64,000 nt of DNA. Origin: Ceratotherium simum simum (Eukaryota; Chordata; Mammalia; Perissodactyla; Rhinocerotidae). A program made the position numbers and the translations under genes. The notes below the pieces were generated by a model. It saw only the letters and a program-made list of their open reading frames with translations. It ran no database searches and had not been told where the DNA came from. The stretch is from positions 18,318,825 through 18,382,824 of the forward strand of contig NW_004454181.1 in NCBI RefSeq assembly GCF_000283155.1. The letters run 5' to 3'. Shown here one piece after another: positions 54,180-64,000 of the stretch; the first letter of the stretch is position 1, and every line of letters starts with the position of its first letter.

Positions 54180-54790
54180 AGGAAGCTCAGAGGTCTACCC
54201 AGGACTGTGCCCCATGGACAGATGGGGAGGCTATGATCTGAGAGGAGATGTCACGTGCCTATGCCATCCATCAAGCTAGGGCAGCGGTGGGTTTCCAGGT
54301 GCATTTGAGCACGCACACCAAAGTGCTTTGGAAGCATAGACTCTCAGGAAGGAAAAAGAGATCTCATTCCACGTATCCTGTAGTGAAATGTGGCAGCTTC
54401 TCACCTCTGCCATTGTAGCATGAAAGTAGCCACTGAGAATATACAAACAATATGTTTCACTACATGTACAAACCCAACATGAAATTTTAAAACAGCAGGA
54501 AAAACACTGGCAACGAATTCAACAGACCAAGTTAGTTTTAATATATAACTAGCTCTTCCTGTAGCAAAACTCGAATATGCCAACAGAAAGATGAGTGAAG
54601 GACAGTTTGTAGAAAAAACACAAATGACAGATAATCACATTTTTAAAACTCCAGTCTTGCTGGAGAGCAAAGAAATGTGAACTAAAACAATGTATTCAAT
54701 TTCATAATCAATTTGGGGGAAATTTAATATTTTTTCCTTTTTTTTAATGGTGACTTAGTCTTAGTGAAGGTCCAGGGAAGCAGGCATTTT
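54180..54790. other. Intergenic with a hAT fragment
   Basis: The piece 54,391-54,445 ('ctctgccattgtagcatgaa', 'agtagccactgagaatatac') repeats 52,721-52,775 almost exactly and is a second fragment of that hAT family. The rest is unrecognised. Confidence 0.5.
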
Positions 54791-54794
54791 ATTT

Positions 54795-56440
54795 TTTCCA
54801 GCTTTATTGAGATATAATTGACATATGATATTGTGTAAGTTGAAGGTGTACAACATGATGACTTGATACATGTGTATTTTGTGAAATGTTATCCCAATAA
54901 GGTTAGTTAACGCCTCCTTCACCTCACATAATTACCATTTTGTTGTTATGGTGAAAACATTAAAAGTCTACTCTCATAGCAACTTTCAAGTATGGAATAC
55001 AGTTCTGTTAACTGTAGTCACCAGACTATACATTAGATCCCTGGTACTTATTCATCCTATAACTGGAAGTTTGTACCCTGTGACCAACATCTCCCCATTT
55101 CCCCCCCTCCCTCAGCCCATGGCAACTACCACTCTACTCTCTGTTTCTATGTGTTTGATGTTTTTAGAGTCCACATGTAAGTCGGACTTACAGTATTCTT
55201 ACGGTAAGATCATACGGTATTTGTCTGTGTCTGACTCATTTCACTTAGCATAATACCCTCAAGGTCCATCCATGTTGTCACAAATGGCAGGATTTCCTTC
55301 TTTTTTATGGCTGAATAATATTCCTGTGTGTGTGTGTGTGTACCACATTTTCTTTATCCATTCATCCATCAATGGACACTTTCAATGGACGTTTAGATTG
55401 CTTCCATGTCTTGGCTATCTATTGTGAATAATGCTGCAATGAACATGCGGGTGCAGATAGCTCTTCAGTATCTTGTTTTCATTCCCTTTGGATAAATACC
55501 TAGAAGTGGAATTGCTGGATCACATGGTAGTTCTATTTTTAATTTTTTGAGGAATCTCCATACTGTTTTCCATAGTGGCTGTACCAGTTTACATTCCCAC
55601 CAACAGTGAACCAGGGTTCCCTTTTCTCCACATCCTCGCCAGCATTTGGTATCTCTTCTTTTTTTTGTAATAACTGTTCTAACAGGTATGAGGTATATCT
55701 TATTGTGGTTTTGACTTGCATTTCCCTGATGATTAGTGATGTTGAGCACCTTTTCATGTTTTTGTGGTTAGTGCTGTCAAGTCAGTTCCGACTCCTAGTG
55801 ACCCTGTGTACAGCAGAGTGAAATCCGGCCCGGTTTCCACTTTTTGTGCTTTCCTCTCATCTTCCAGTGTTCTATCAGACAATGCTACACTGCTATTCAC
55901 AGGATTTTCACGAACAACTTTTTCGGAAGTGGGTGGCCAAGTCCTTTTTTCTAATCTGTCACGGTCTAGAAGCTCCACTGAAACCTGTCCACCATGAATG
56001 ATCCTGTTAGTATCTGAAATACCAGTGGCATAGCTTTCAGCATCACAGCAACATGCAGCTGCCCCAGTACGACAACTGACAGATGGGTGGTGTGGTTCCC
56101 TGACCGGGAAACGAACCCTGGCCCAGGCAGTGAGAGCGCCAAGTTGTGACTACCAGGGCTGGCTCTTTGTCATGTACTTGTTGGCTGTTTGTATGTCTTC
56201 TTTAGGAAAATATCTATTCAAGTCATCTGCCCAATTTAAAATCACATCGTTTGTATTTTTGCTATTGAGATGTATGAGTTCCTTATATATTTTGGATATT
56301 AACTGCTTATCAGATATATGATTTGCAAATATTTTCTCCTATGGAATAGGCTACCTTTTCATTGTGTTGATAGTTTCTTTTGCTGTGCAGACGCTTTTAG
56401 CTTGATGTCGTCCCATTTGTTGATTTTGAAGCAGGCACCT
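54795..56440 (-). repeat. L1 LINE 3' half, split by a SINE
   Basis: On the plus strand it starts 'agctttattgagatataatt' (3' end of L1MA-like elements reversed) and continues through 'ggctgaataatattcctgtg', '(tg)n', 'tagaagtggaattgctggat', 'agtttacattcccaccaaca' to 'gatgttgagcaccttttcat', resuming at 56,165 with 'tgtacttgttggctgtttgt'. Antisense frames of up to 94 codons are pieces of its broken ORF2. It has a (TG)n tract at 55,325-55,342. Confidence 0.88.
55752..56160 (-). mobile_element. tRNA-Glu-derived SINE inserted in L1
   Basis: The right end, read on the minus strand, is tRNA-Glu-like: 'gcgctctcactgcc', then 'agggttcgtttcccggtcag', close to the B-box and acceptor half of tRNA-Glu. The body reaches left to 'gctgtcaagtcagttccgac' next to a short T run. 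The flanks cttttcatgt and ctttgtcatgt look like a target duplication of the L1 text. At roughly 400 bases it is unlike the EREs in head, body and tail, so it is a separate SINE family, perhaps the one catalogued as SINE2 in horse. Confidence 0.7.
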
Positions 56441-56454
56441 TCTAACATTGTGTG

Positions 56455-56870
56455 GACAGGAATGTGTTTGGGTAGCACTAACCTGGAGATCAATTTACAA
56501 TCTCTTTCAGGAGCCTTAAAACTGTTCATATCCTTTATCGCAGCAATTTCACTTCTAGGAGTGTATCCTCAGGATATAATTGGAGAGTATGTTTTTAGGA
56601 TTTTCATCTCGTTGTTTATAATGCATAGAGAAAAAACAGAAACACTGTAAATGTTAACAATGGCTCTTAGTCATATTTTGAAATATCCAACAATAAAAGA
56701 CTTGCTGAATAAAATGATGATTTAGCTATATGATAGACTATTATGCAGCCATTGAAAATATTTTTGAAAGATTTTTTTAAGGTATCTCATGAAAAATGCT
56801 CATAAGATAATTTTGGGCTTAGAAGGAGCAGGATGCAAAAATATGTATACATACGATTACAACTTAAGAA
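56455..56870 (+). repeat. L1M ORF2/3' end remnant
   Basis: 'gatcaatttacaatctcttt', 'gcagcaatttcacttctagg', 'atatccaacaataaaagact', 'actattatgcagccattgaa' are the 3' part of an old L1 on the plus strand, opposite to the L1 that ends just before it. Confidence 0.75.
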
Positions 56871-56879
56871 TGATATAGT

Positions 56880-57090
56880 AATTTTGGCTCACCCTTATTC
56901 AGTGCCCTCTACATACCAAGCATCATGTCATTTCATCTTTATATAACTCTATAAAGGAAGTATTATTATCCTCATTTTGCAAACAAGGAATCTGGGTTAA
57001 GTAACTTGCCTGAGATCATCAACTAGAAAGAAGCAAAGTCAAGACTGAAGTCTGAGGTCGTCTTGCTTAGAGCCCGATTACCCACTGAGC
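56880..57090 (-). repeat. MIR SINE
   Basis: 'cctctacataccaagcatca', 'tcattttgcaaacaaggaat', 'taagtaacttgcctgagatc' follow MIR on the minus strand. Confidence 0.75.
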
Positions 57091-57299
57091 TGGCGGGAGG
57101 TGGAGTGGCCGGGGGAGGGGAGGGCAATACATCAAAAGTCCCGAGTGATGAGGTTAAGGTCCCCCTCTCAGTAAATGAGAACTTCAGCTTTCAGATGCTC
57201 AGAACTAAAACCTTGGGGTCTTTGTGATTCCATTCTTTCACATTCCACATCTGGTCCATCAGCAGATCCTATCAGCTCTAACTTCAAAATATGCTCAGG

Positions 57300-57547
57300 G
57301 GCCGGCCCAGTGGCAAAGTGGTTAAGTTCACGTGCTCCGCTTAGGTGGCCGGGGGTTCTCAGGTTTGGATCCCGGGCTCAGACCTACGCACTGCTCATTA
57401 AGTCATGCTGTGGCGGCGTCCCATATACAAAATAAAGAAAGATGGGCACAGATGTTAACTCAGAGCTAATCTTCCTCAGCAAAAAGAGGAAGATTGGCAA
57501 TGGATGTTAGCTTAGGGCCAATCTTCCTCACCAAAAAAAAAAAAAAA
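57300..57547 (+). mobile_element. ERE SINE, tandem-tail type
   Basis: Head ggggccggcccagtggcaaa, B-box-like ggtttggatccc, two tandem units 'gatgttaactcagagctaat' and 'gatgttagcttagggccaat', poly-A tail. Only a short flanking repeat (gctcag) is visible. Confidence 0.9.
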
Positions 57548-57549
57548 AG

Positions 57550-58845
57550 CTCAGAATCTGGCCCCTTCTCATCTCCTCCACCACCTCCACCTGGAGCCTC
57601 CAAGCTGGTCTCCCTTGCCCCCCACTGTCTATGTGCCCAGCCAAGGATACCATCACATTGGTTTCACATGGTCGCCTAGTGGTGGTAGGAGGGTGGAGTT
57701 GTTCAGCATCGTTAAAATGGTTTAAATATGCTTTAATAGTGTTACAAGGAGAGTGATACTGGTGTAACCAAAAACTTTTAAAACAGAAGATGGCACAGCA
57801 CCCTCCCCATCCCCCGGCCTTAGTCCCCCCTGCGGAGTGGCTGCTACCCTAATCCTCAGCTGCTCCACCTGGGTTTCTGCACACCTGGAAGCTTCGGAAG
57901 CCCCTCATGGAAGGTGACGTGGGTCCCGTGGCCTGAGGAAAGCAGCGCCCTGCGGCTGGCACTCAGGACCTCCTCAGCTTGAGGGTCCCGCCGGCAGGCC
58001 CCGACTTGTCTGGTTGTTTTTTACTGTCCAGTCGCAGGTTCCTTCCTGTTCATTGTCTGTCAGAGGAGGGGGGTCTGGCAGGCTCAGGGGCTTTGAAGTT
58101 AATGGCTGCTTTTATTTCCTCCTCCTGGAGTCTGGGGAGCTCTTAGGGTCTTGCTCCATTGTTCCCCACAGAATCCTAGTCAGACTGGAAGGCTCCTTAT
58201 CACACACGGACTCCGGAGTTCATGAACTAGGGCAGATGCTGTGGGTGGCCACACGAGGAAAAAAGGAAAAGGCAGTATTGTAAAAATCAGGAGACATCTT
58301 GATTTCTTCTTTCTTTGAAAAATCTAACAATCTGGCAATAATGGGCCAAGTTCTGGAGCCTGGACAATCACAGAGGCACAGAAGGGTCTCCTCACTTTGG
58401 ATGTGCCATGAGCGCTCTGGCTCACCACAGTCCCCACCACTCCCTACTGCTTCCCTGGGAAGCAAACTTGTGCTGTTGTTTTCCTCACAGAGAGAAATAA
58501 TTCTCTATCTTCGTGTCTCTTTCAAAGTGGGAAGTGACGGGTGGAGAGAGTTAGACCAGGAGGGCTGTGAGAGTTTTCTTCCACCCAGCAAGCTTCTCTC
58601 TCTTACGTTGTCTTCCTAATCCTCTGATCCCCCTGGGTTTGTATCCCCCATGATCTAACCCCATTCGCTCCCTTTACAGAAGGGGAAACTGTGATCCGTG
58701 GAGGGAGGGCTACTTGCCAAGTCCCTACAGTGAGTTCACACAGTGTTTGCTTCAGGCTGTAAAGAGCAATGTCCTAGGAAGTTTCTAGCATGTTTTGTTA
58801 TTATTATGAATGGCAAATATTAGAGAGCAGTATGTACTTCCACTC
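57550..58845. other. Intergenic, no recognised repeat
   Basis: About 1.3 kb with no gene. The part 57,780-58,010 has a modest cluster of CpGs, much weaker than the island at 10.5 kb. Frames of up to 106 codons have no domain. Confidence 0.35.
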
Positions 58846-58849
58846 ACGT

Positions 58850-58965
58850 TTCTTCTTTTCATAGTCACAACAGTCTTTTAAAGATAGAGTAGTTCCTCCA
58901 TTGTATTAATATGAACGAGGCCCAAAGAGCATAAGTGTCCAGGGTCACACAACTTTCCTAGTCTC
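58850..58965 (-). repeat. MIR SINE, worn
   Basis: 'atagtcacaacagtctttta' and 'gtccagggtcacacaacttt' suggest MIR on the minus strand. Confidence 0.4.
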
Positions 58966-59271
58966 ATTTGAAAAATGGTGATAATAACTCCTTACCAATC
59001 TGAAGTCTGGGCCAATGGTTCCTCCAGGCCCCTATTAGCTCTGCTATCCACGCGTCCACCATTTATTAATTCAGTAAACCTGTATTGATTATCTCCTTTA
59101 CCTCAGGCACTGTACGTGTCTTCAAGGAGCTTAAACTGTGTGAGGGTAAATAGTAATGGTGGGGAGAAATGGAGAAAATCTTGTCCCAAAGATTGCCCAT
59201 GGAGGGGGATGGACGAGTTCAGAATAAGAGTGATACGGCATTGAATATCTTTGGGAGGAAACATAAATGGA

Positions 59272-59634
59272 TGTCTTAGTCCATTTGGGCTGCTATAACA
59301 ACATACCAGACTGGGTCACTTATAAACAACAGGAATTTATTTCTCACAAGTTCTGGGGGCTGGAAACTCCAAGATCAAGGTGCCAGCATGGTCACGTTCT
59401 GGTGAGAGCCCTCTTCCTGGTTCGTAGCCGGCACCTTCTCACTGTGTCCTCACATGGTGGAAGGGACCAGGCAGCTCTCTGCGTCTCTTTCATAAAACTC
59501 TAATCCCATTCATGAGGGCTCCACCCTCCTGACCTAATAATCTTCCAAAGGCCCCACCTCCTAATACCATCACATTGGGGGTTAGGATTGCAACATGTGA
59601 ATTTGAGGGGGACGTAAACATTCAGACCATAGCA
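59272..59634 (-). mobile_element. MaLR solo LTR
   Basis: The plus strand runs from tgtcttagtccatttgggct to 'ttcagaccatagca', similar along its whole length to the LTR at 45,819-46,183, so the two belong to one or close subfamilies. The flanking 5-mers atgga and atagg are only partly alike. Confidence 0.88.
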
Positions 59635-59639
59635 ATAGG

Positions 59640-60080
59640 TTTCCTCTAGGGTAGAGTTGAGAGGGGACAGAGTGGGAGCTGGGCTAGCTACACAATTTGC
59701 AAGGCCCAGTGCAAAATGAAAATATGGGGCTCCTTGTTCAAAAAGCAAGGGAAAGTGCTATTAAAGGTACTAAAATACAAAGTTTTTTCCTTTCTTCTGC
59801 CATCTCTTGACGTGCCATGTTTTTTTTTGTTTTTTTGATATTTAATGTTCTAAGTAAAGAAAAATTAAAAATATTGCATGAGATTTATCCTTTATCTTTA
59901 TATTGTGCAATGTCACTTTTCAAGGCAACAATAGGAACATTTAACTCACATCCAGTATCCCCAAAATTACACAATTTGTATTTCATAGTTTGTGTTTGCA
60001 CATGTATTTAGTTTATACAATAACAGTGGAAATGCCGTACAAAACTAACTCAACTGGTTTTATTTCACTTCTTTTTGTTT
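59640..60080. repeat. Old repeat remnant, family uncertain
   Basis: 'cacaatttgcaaggcccagt', 'gcaaaatgaaaatatggggc', 'ccttgttcaaaaagcaaggg' are phrases of an old repeat that may also appear at 61,800-62,075. The AT-rich remainder up to 60,080 is unrecognised. Confidence 0.35.
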
Positions 60081-60140
60081 GTTTGGGGTTTTTTAAAAAT
60101 AAAAATTGTATATATTTAAGGTGTATAATATTATTATTAT

Positions 60141-60385
60141 TATTTTTTTTGGTGAGGAGATTACCCCTGAGCTAACATCTGTTGCCAATCCTCCTCTTTT
60201 TGCTGAGGAAGATTGGCCCTGGGCTAACATCCGTGCCCATCCTCCTCTACTTTATATGTGGGACGCCTGCCACAGCATGGTTTGATAAGCGGTGCGTAGG
60301 TCCACACCCAGGATCCGAACCTGTAAACCCCGGGCCGCCCAAGCGGAGCACATGAACTTAACTGCTACACCACCTGGCTGGCGCC
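60141..60385 (-). mobile_element. ERE SINE inserted in L1, minus strand
   Basis: T-rich left end, tandem units 'gagattacccctgagctaac' and 'gaagattggccctgggctaa', 'tttgataagcggtgcgtagg', head reversed and ending 'cacctggctggcgcc'. It lies within the L1 text, so it came later. Confidence 0.9.
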
Positions 60386-60401
60386 ATATAGTATGATGTT
60401 T

Positions 60402-60568
60402 TGATATATATATGTATATATATATATATATCATATATACATATATATATATATCATATATACATGTATATATATATCATATATATATGTATATATATAT
60501 ATATATCATATATATCATATATATATGTATATATATATATGATATATATATACGTATATATATATATC

Positions 60569-60603
<35 letters not shown>

Positions 60604-60605
60604 CA
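60402..60605. repeat. AT-rich palindromic microsatellite
   Basis: About 200 bases of alternating TA broken by recurring 'tatatcatatatatatgtat' units. The tract has a higher-order period with units about 28 to 40 bases apart and is nearly self-complementary. It has grown inside the TA-rich 3' region of the L1. The tyrosine and isoleucine-rich frames across it are artefacts. Confidence 0.9.
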
Positions 60606-61030
60606 TAGTGAAATGATTATTACAGTCAAGCTAATTAACATATCCATCTCTTCACATAATTACCTTTTTTTTTTGGTGATGAGAGCACTTGAGACCTACT
60701 CTCTTAGCAAATTTTCAGTATATAATACATTGTTGTTGACCATGGTCACCATGCTGTACATTAGATCTCCAGAACTTATTCATCCTGCATAACTGCAACT
60801 TTGTCCCCTTTAACCAACATCTCTTCATTTCCCCACCTCCCCACCCCTGGTAACCACTGTTTCACTCTGCTTCTATGAATTAGACTTTTCTAGACTCCAC
60901 ATACAAGTGAGATCATGCAGTATTTGTCCTCCTGTGACTGGCTTATTTCACTTAGCACAGTGCCCTCCAGGTTCATCCATGTTGTCTCAAATGGCAGGAT
61001 CTCCTTTTTTAAGGCTGAATAATATTCCAC

Positions 61031-61062
<32 letters not shown>

Positions 61063-61070
61063 TGTGTACG
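61031..61070. repeat. (TG)n microsatellite
   Basis: A pure TG run of about 36 bases followed by cgcgtgtg, inside the L1 at the same place where the L1 at 55,325 also has (TG)n, so it derives from the L1 consensus. Confidence 0.95.
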
Positions 61071-61282
61071 TACTCATCCATTGATGGACACTTAGGTTGT
61101 TTCCATGTCTTGGCTATTGTGAATAATAATGCAATGAACTTCTTGAGATGTGCACATCTTATCAGTACTCTCTACCTTTGGCTTACTCTCTACCTTGGCC
61201 TAATCCAAGGAAGCGACACCAATAAGAAAGGATATGATAGGGTTCCCCAGTTGTTTGTATTTCTTAGACTCCTATTGTCTTC

Positions 61283-61651
61283 TGTTATGGGTTGAATTGT
61301 GTCCGCCCAAAAAGATATGTTGAAATCCTAACAGTCAGTATGTCAGAATGTGACCTTATTTAGTAATAGGATCATTCCAGATATAATTAGTTGAGATGAG
61401 ATCTTACTGGAGTAGGGAGGGCCCTTAATCCTGTACCACTGACTGGTGTCCTTTTAGGAAAACTGTGAAGATAGAGCCAGGAGCTAGGAAGAGGCAAGGG
61501 AGGATTCTGCCCAGAGTCTCAGAGGGACCATGGCCCTGCCGATACCTTGATTTCAGACTTCTAGCCTCTACAACTGGAGAGAATAAAGTTCTGTTTTTTA
61601 AAGCCACCCAGTTTGCGGTACTTTGTTACAGCAGCCCTGGGAGACTATACA
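61283..61651 (+). mobile_element. MLT1-type LTR (ERVL-MaLR), plus strand
   Basis: Starts tgttatgggttgaattgtgt, passes 'gtatgtcagaatgtgacctt', 'tggtgtccttttaggaaaac', 'ttgatttcagacttctagcc' and ends 'cagccctgggagactataca'. It is a solo LTR with no viral coding region. Confidence 0.85.
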
Positions 61652-61789
61652 CCTTTCTGTGTTCAAAGCAAGTTCTGGTTCAAATGGAAAGCATGGCCTC
61701 CAGGGTTGTCAGTTCCTCCTGCTCTCCTCTCCCCTAGTTGTAGATGTAACTCACTTACCTTCTACTTCCTTTGTATCTTGCTGAACTCT

Positions 61790-62075
61790 CATGCCTAGTA
61801 GGTCCACCAGAACTCTGTGCTCATGAGGCATGGAGAACACTATATGCAGATGGGGCGGCAAGGGAGAGCAGACACCTATTGCACGCCTCTCCTCTGCTCA
61901 TGTGCCTGCACTACTGTCCCATTGGACTTCATTTACAAAACACAGAGTTCAAAGATAAAATTCTTAAGAATTTCAAGGTGGCGACAGCAGAGCACTAAAC
62001 CAAGCACGCGGCCTTTCTGATGACAGGCTGTCCAGCTGCGTAGATCACACACCCATGAACCGGCCCCGATGAGAG
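61790..62075. repeat. Old repeat remnant, family uncertain
   Basis: 'gatgggg' rich text near 61,850 and 'tcttaagaatttcaaggtgg', 'gcgacagcagagcactaaac', 'cacacccatgaaccggcccc' are phrases of an old mammal-wide repeat that I cannot name. Confidence 0.4.
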
Positions 62076-62079
62076 GGAG

Positions 62080-62555
62080 ATTTATTTTTTATTTATTCCT
62101 TTTGTACCTTTTTGATCTCATACCATTTTTTTAACTGAAAAGAGTAATATGGGCCAGCTTTATAAATGTCCTAGGTTTTGAGTCCTGTTTGCAAAATGCT
62201 GCTTTTTTATTCTTACTGCCTGGTTCTCAGACCTAATGTGTAGAGTTATATCTCAAGAATTTCTAGTCAAGGATCATAAAGGATTTGCCCAATATTCTCT
62301 TGACTATGTAGAGCACATCGCGAGAAACAGTTTAAAGGAGTTGGTTTGGTTTTTGGTTAAAGACAAAGTGGTAAACAAGGCTTATGTCTCAAAGTTTATG
62401 GCCCAGATGTCTTCCTTCTGTCCCTATAAACAGAGCCAGACTTCATGCTTTTGGTCCTTAATGGAGCAATGCAGACCATTAAGACCCTAAGGAAACACTG
62501 CTCAAAGTATATACCTCAACTTCCTCTGAAAGGCTGAGTGCTCGAAGAATTTATA
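62080..62555. other. Intergenic, contains an 84-codon frame
   Basis: The plus-strand frame 62,236-62,490 reads as a mixed, non-repetitive peptide (MCRVISQEFLVKDHKGF...), which is unusual for chance frames here. I recognise no domain and no promoter, and no adjacent splice structure is convincing. It is left as unrecognised sequence. Confidence 0.35.
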
Positions 62556-62559
62556 TCAC

Positions 62560-62940
62560 TGACCCCCCTGCCACCCAGGGTATTCACTGCAGCGTGGTTG
62601 GGCAGCAAAAGGCTGGGAACACCCTAAATGTCCAGCCAAAGAAGACTGGTTACATACATCATGATGGATCTGTACTATGGGACTACGGGATAACTGTGCA
62701 GCGCTGCGGAGAGAAAAAACAAGGTGCAGGAGGATGTGTACCGTAAGCTGCCATTCATGCAAAGGGAAGAAGGGCATGAATGTCTATGCTGGTGAGTGCA
62801 AAGATCACTTCTGGAAGGAAACACAAGGTGCTGCTTACCCTTGGGGAGGAGAACAAGGCCTGGGACAAGGGCGAACACATCTATACTTCACCGTGTATAG
62901 TTGTAATGTGAGATAGTGCATCACGTGAAAAGAAAAAGAG
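62560..62940 (+). repeat. L1M 3' end remnant
   Basis: 'gtattcactgcagcgtggtt', 'aacaccctaaatgtccagcc', 'gaagactggttacatacatc', 'aaaacaaggtgcaggaggat' follow the 3' end of an old L1 on the plus strand. Confidence 0.7.
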
Positions 62941-62944
62941 AAAG

Positions 62945-63695
62945 GAAAGTTAAAGTGAGCAGTTGATAACATTAGATTGATTTGTCCTCTGAGGAAGATT
63001 GGAAAGCCCAGAGAAAAATTTTTTCCCATTTTATACATGGGAATGTTGTAGATAGGTAGGATAGTCTTAGTTTAAATCTTTGGTTCCCAACCTGTGAGCA
63101 TCAGAGATTGGGGATAGGTGGTTGGTAATTGGCTCATAGTAAGTACTTGATAAAAGTTTAGTTTTTGAATGAATGAATGAATGAACGAATGAAGAAATGA
63201 CTACTTCTTGGCTCCGTTGGGGATGGAGTGGGTGGGAAAATTATCTCCAGTCGCATTGTTTCCCTGCTGTCCACCAGAGGAAGAAGCCTCTCCTGCTAAG
63301 GGCACCGACACCATTTCTACCCGTGGACAGTGACCATCAGTGCAAAGTACTTTCATTCTTCAGAGATTCTGGGAAAACCAGAGACTCCTGAGAATGACAC
63401 AGTAAGGACTGCAGAGTGTGAATGACGTTCACAATCCGCTTAAAGCAGCCCCTGGAGAAAAGTCCAAAGTTTCTGCCTACCTCCCTCACCTATCAGAACT
63501 CCTGATAACTGAGAGCTGAAGTTTAGGAAAAGAGGACTCCAAATTAGTCAATAATAAAGGCCTTTCATCTTTCGATGTGCCCTGCGTAGAAAGATTATTG
63601 AGAAAGAAACAATACTGCTATGAAAGAAAAGAACAAAAACAAAACAATACCGTGAGTTGTCATTCAATGGAAGGCCACTCTAGTAAGTATATCAT
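62945..63695. other. Intergenic, with a GAAT microsatellite
   Basis: About 750 bases with no gene. A (GAAT)n run lies at 63,166-63,190. The preceding 'gtaagtacttgataaaagtt' resembles an L2 or MIR tail ending in it. Confidence 0.5.
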
Positions 63696-63699
63696 GTGT

Positions 63700-64000
63700 T
63701 TATTTTAAAATAATATTCACTCTTTTTTTCTGATTATGAAAGTAATGCATGTTTCTTGTAGAAAAATTAGAAAATACAGACATACTAGAATAAAAAGTAA
63801 AACGAAATTTCCCATAATCCTACCATTCCGATTACACAGTTAATATTTTTATGGATCTGCTTCCATTTCTTTTGTGTGTGTGTGAATGCAGGATAACTGG
63901 GGTCATACTCTAATCTTTTTCACATAATATATTGGGAACATTTTTCCAAGTCAATATTCATTCTCTTAAAAAATATTTTTTAAGAGCCAAATCATTATTT
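63700..64000 (-). repeat. L1M-type LINE 3' fragment, cut by the window end
   Basis: 'gattatgaaagtaatgcatg', 'cccataatcctaccattccg', 'tttttcacataatatattgg' follow the same L1M 3' region as 4,540 and 11,945, on the minus strand. Confidence 0.55.

Larger units (their letters stand above)
60085..61135 (-). repeat. L1 LINE 3' end, carrying an ERE and microsatellites
   Basis: 'attgtatatatttaaggtgt' before the ERE, then 'gatgttttgatatatatatg' after it, then 'cagtcaagctaattaacata', 'agtgagatcatgcagtattt', 'cttagcacagtgccctccag', 'ggctgaataatattccactg' are the 3' end of an L1MA-like element on the minus strand. The order is the same as in 54,795-55,440, so the two L1s are related. Confidence 0.85.

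Noticed and set aside
55465..55757. Antisense frames of 72 to 94 codons with Trp/Cys motifs
   Set aside because: They are broken pieces of L1 ORF2 read on the minus strand, not a host gene.
60401..60792. A 126-codon Tyr/Ile-rich open frame
   Set aside because: It is the translation of a TA microsatellite joined to L1 3' sequence.
31464..64000. Presence of CCNJL, the downstream neighbour expected from the human gene order
   Set aside because: From memory, human CCNJL starts tens of kilobases beyond C1QTNF2. I found no CpG island, cyclin-like exon or matching splice structure before the window end, so I do not claim it.
1..64000. A new multi-gene system or gene cluster
   Set aside because: The window holds one intact, well-known gene and repeats. 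No second supported coding gene exists with which it could form a system.

Overview
The window is vertebrate nuclear DNA from a mammal, most likely a perissodactyl (horse, ass, rhinoceros or tapir). I see at least twelve ERE-type SINEs with the tRNA-derived head typical of equids and their relatives, on a background of mammal-wide MIR, L2, MER5, MER20, Tigger, MaLR LTR and L1 remnants. There are no bacterial features. One 320-base run of N (4,029-4,348) marks an assembly gap inside an ERE copy. The species and chromosome cannot be read from the sequence alone. From memory, the human orthologue of the gene lies on 5q33.3.

Only one protein-coding gene is supported, C1QTNF2 (CTRP2), on the + strand. 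A CpG island at about 10,465-10,775 holds the probable promoter and a 5' exon ending at a strong splice donor (10,662/10,663). Intron 1 is 16.4 kb. Exon 2 (27,091-27,343) carries the start codon at 27,100, the signal peptide and the first half of the collagen stalk. Intron 2 is 3.5 kb. Exon 3 (30,850 onward) carries the rest of the collagen stalk and the whole C1q head, with the stop at 31,461-31,463 and an ATTAAA poly(A) signal at 31,606. The spliced coding sequence is 858 nt, giving 285 residues, intact and with every splice site canonical.

Layout: 1-10.4 kb is intergenic (L1, ERE, MER20, two L2 copies), ending in a 500-base degenerate CA-rich tract directly upstream of the CpG island. 10.5-31.6 kb is C1QTNF2, with introns full of MIR, ERE and a Tigger element split by an ERE. 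31.6-64 kb is intergenic and repeat-dense. It includes a cluster (42-50.5 kb) of same-strand copies of one old repeat family interrupted by younger LTR, ERE and MER5 insertions, an L1 cut by a tRNA-Glu-derived SINE (55.8-56.2 kb), and another L1 holding an ERE and a 200-base AT palindromic microsatellite (60.1-61.1 kb). No exon of a second gene was recognised.

The most useful leads are three upstream ATGs in the three frames of the proposed exon 1, one of them joined in frame to the C1QTNF2 start with no stop; the modular and hybrid 3' ends of the EREs; the tRNA-Glu-derived SINE; and an unclassified 680-base block in intron 2. I found no sign of a new multi-gene system. Repeat family names come from recalled consensus sequences and were not verified by a search; boundaries are approximate unless target-site duplications are quoted.
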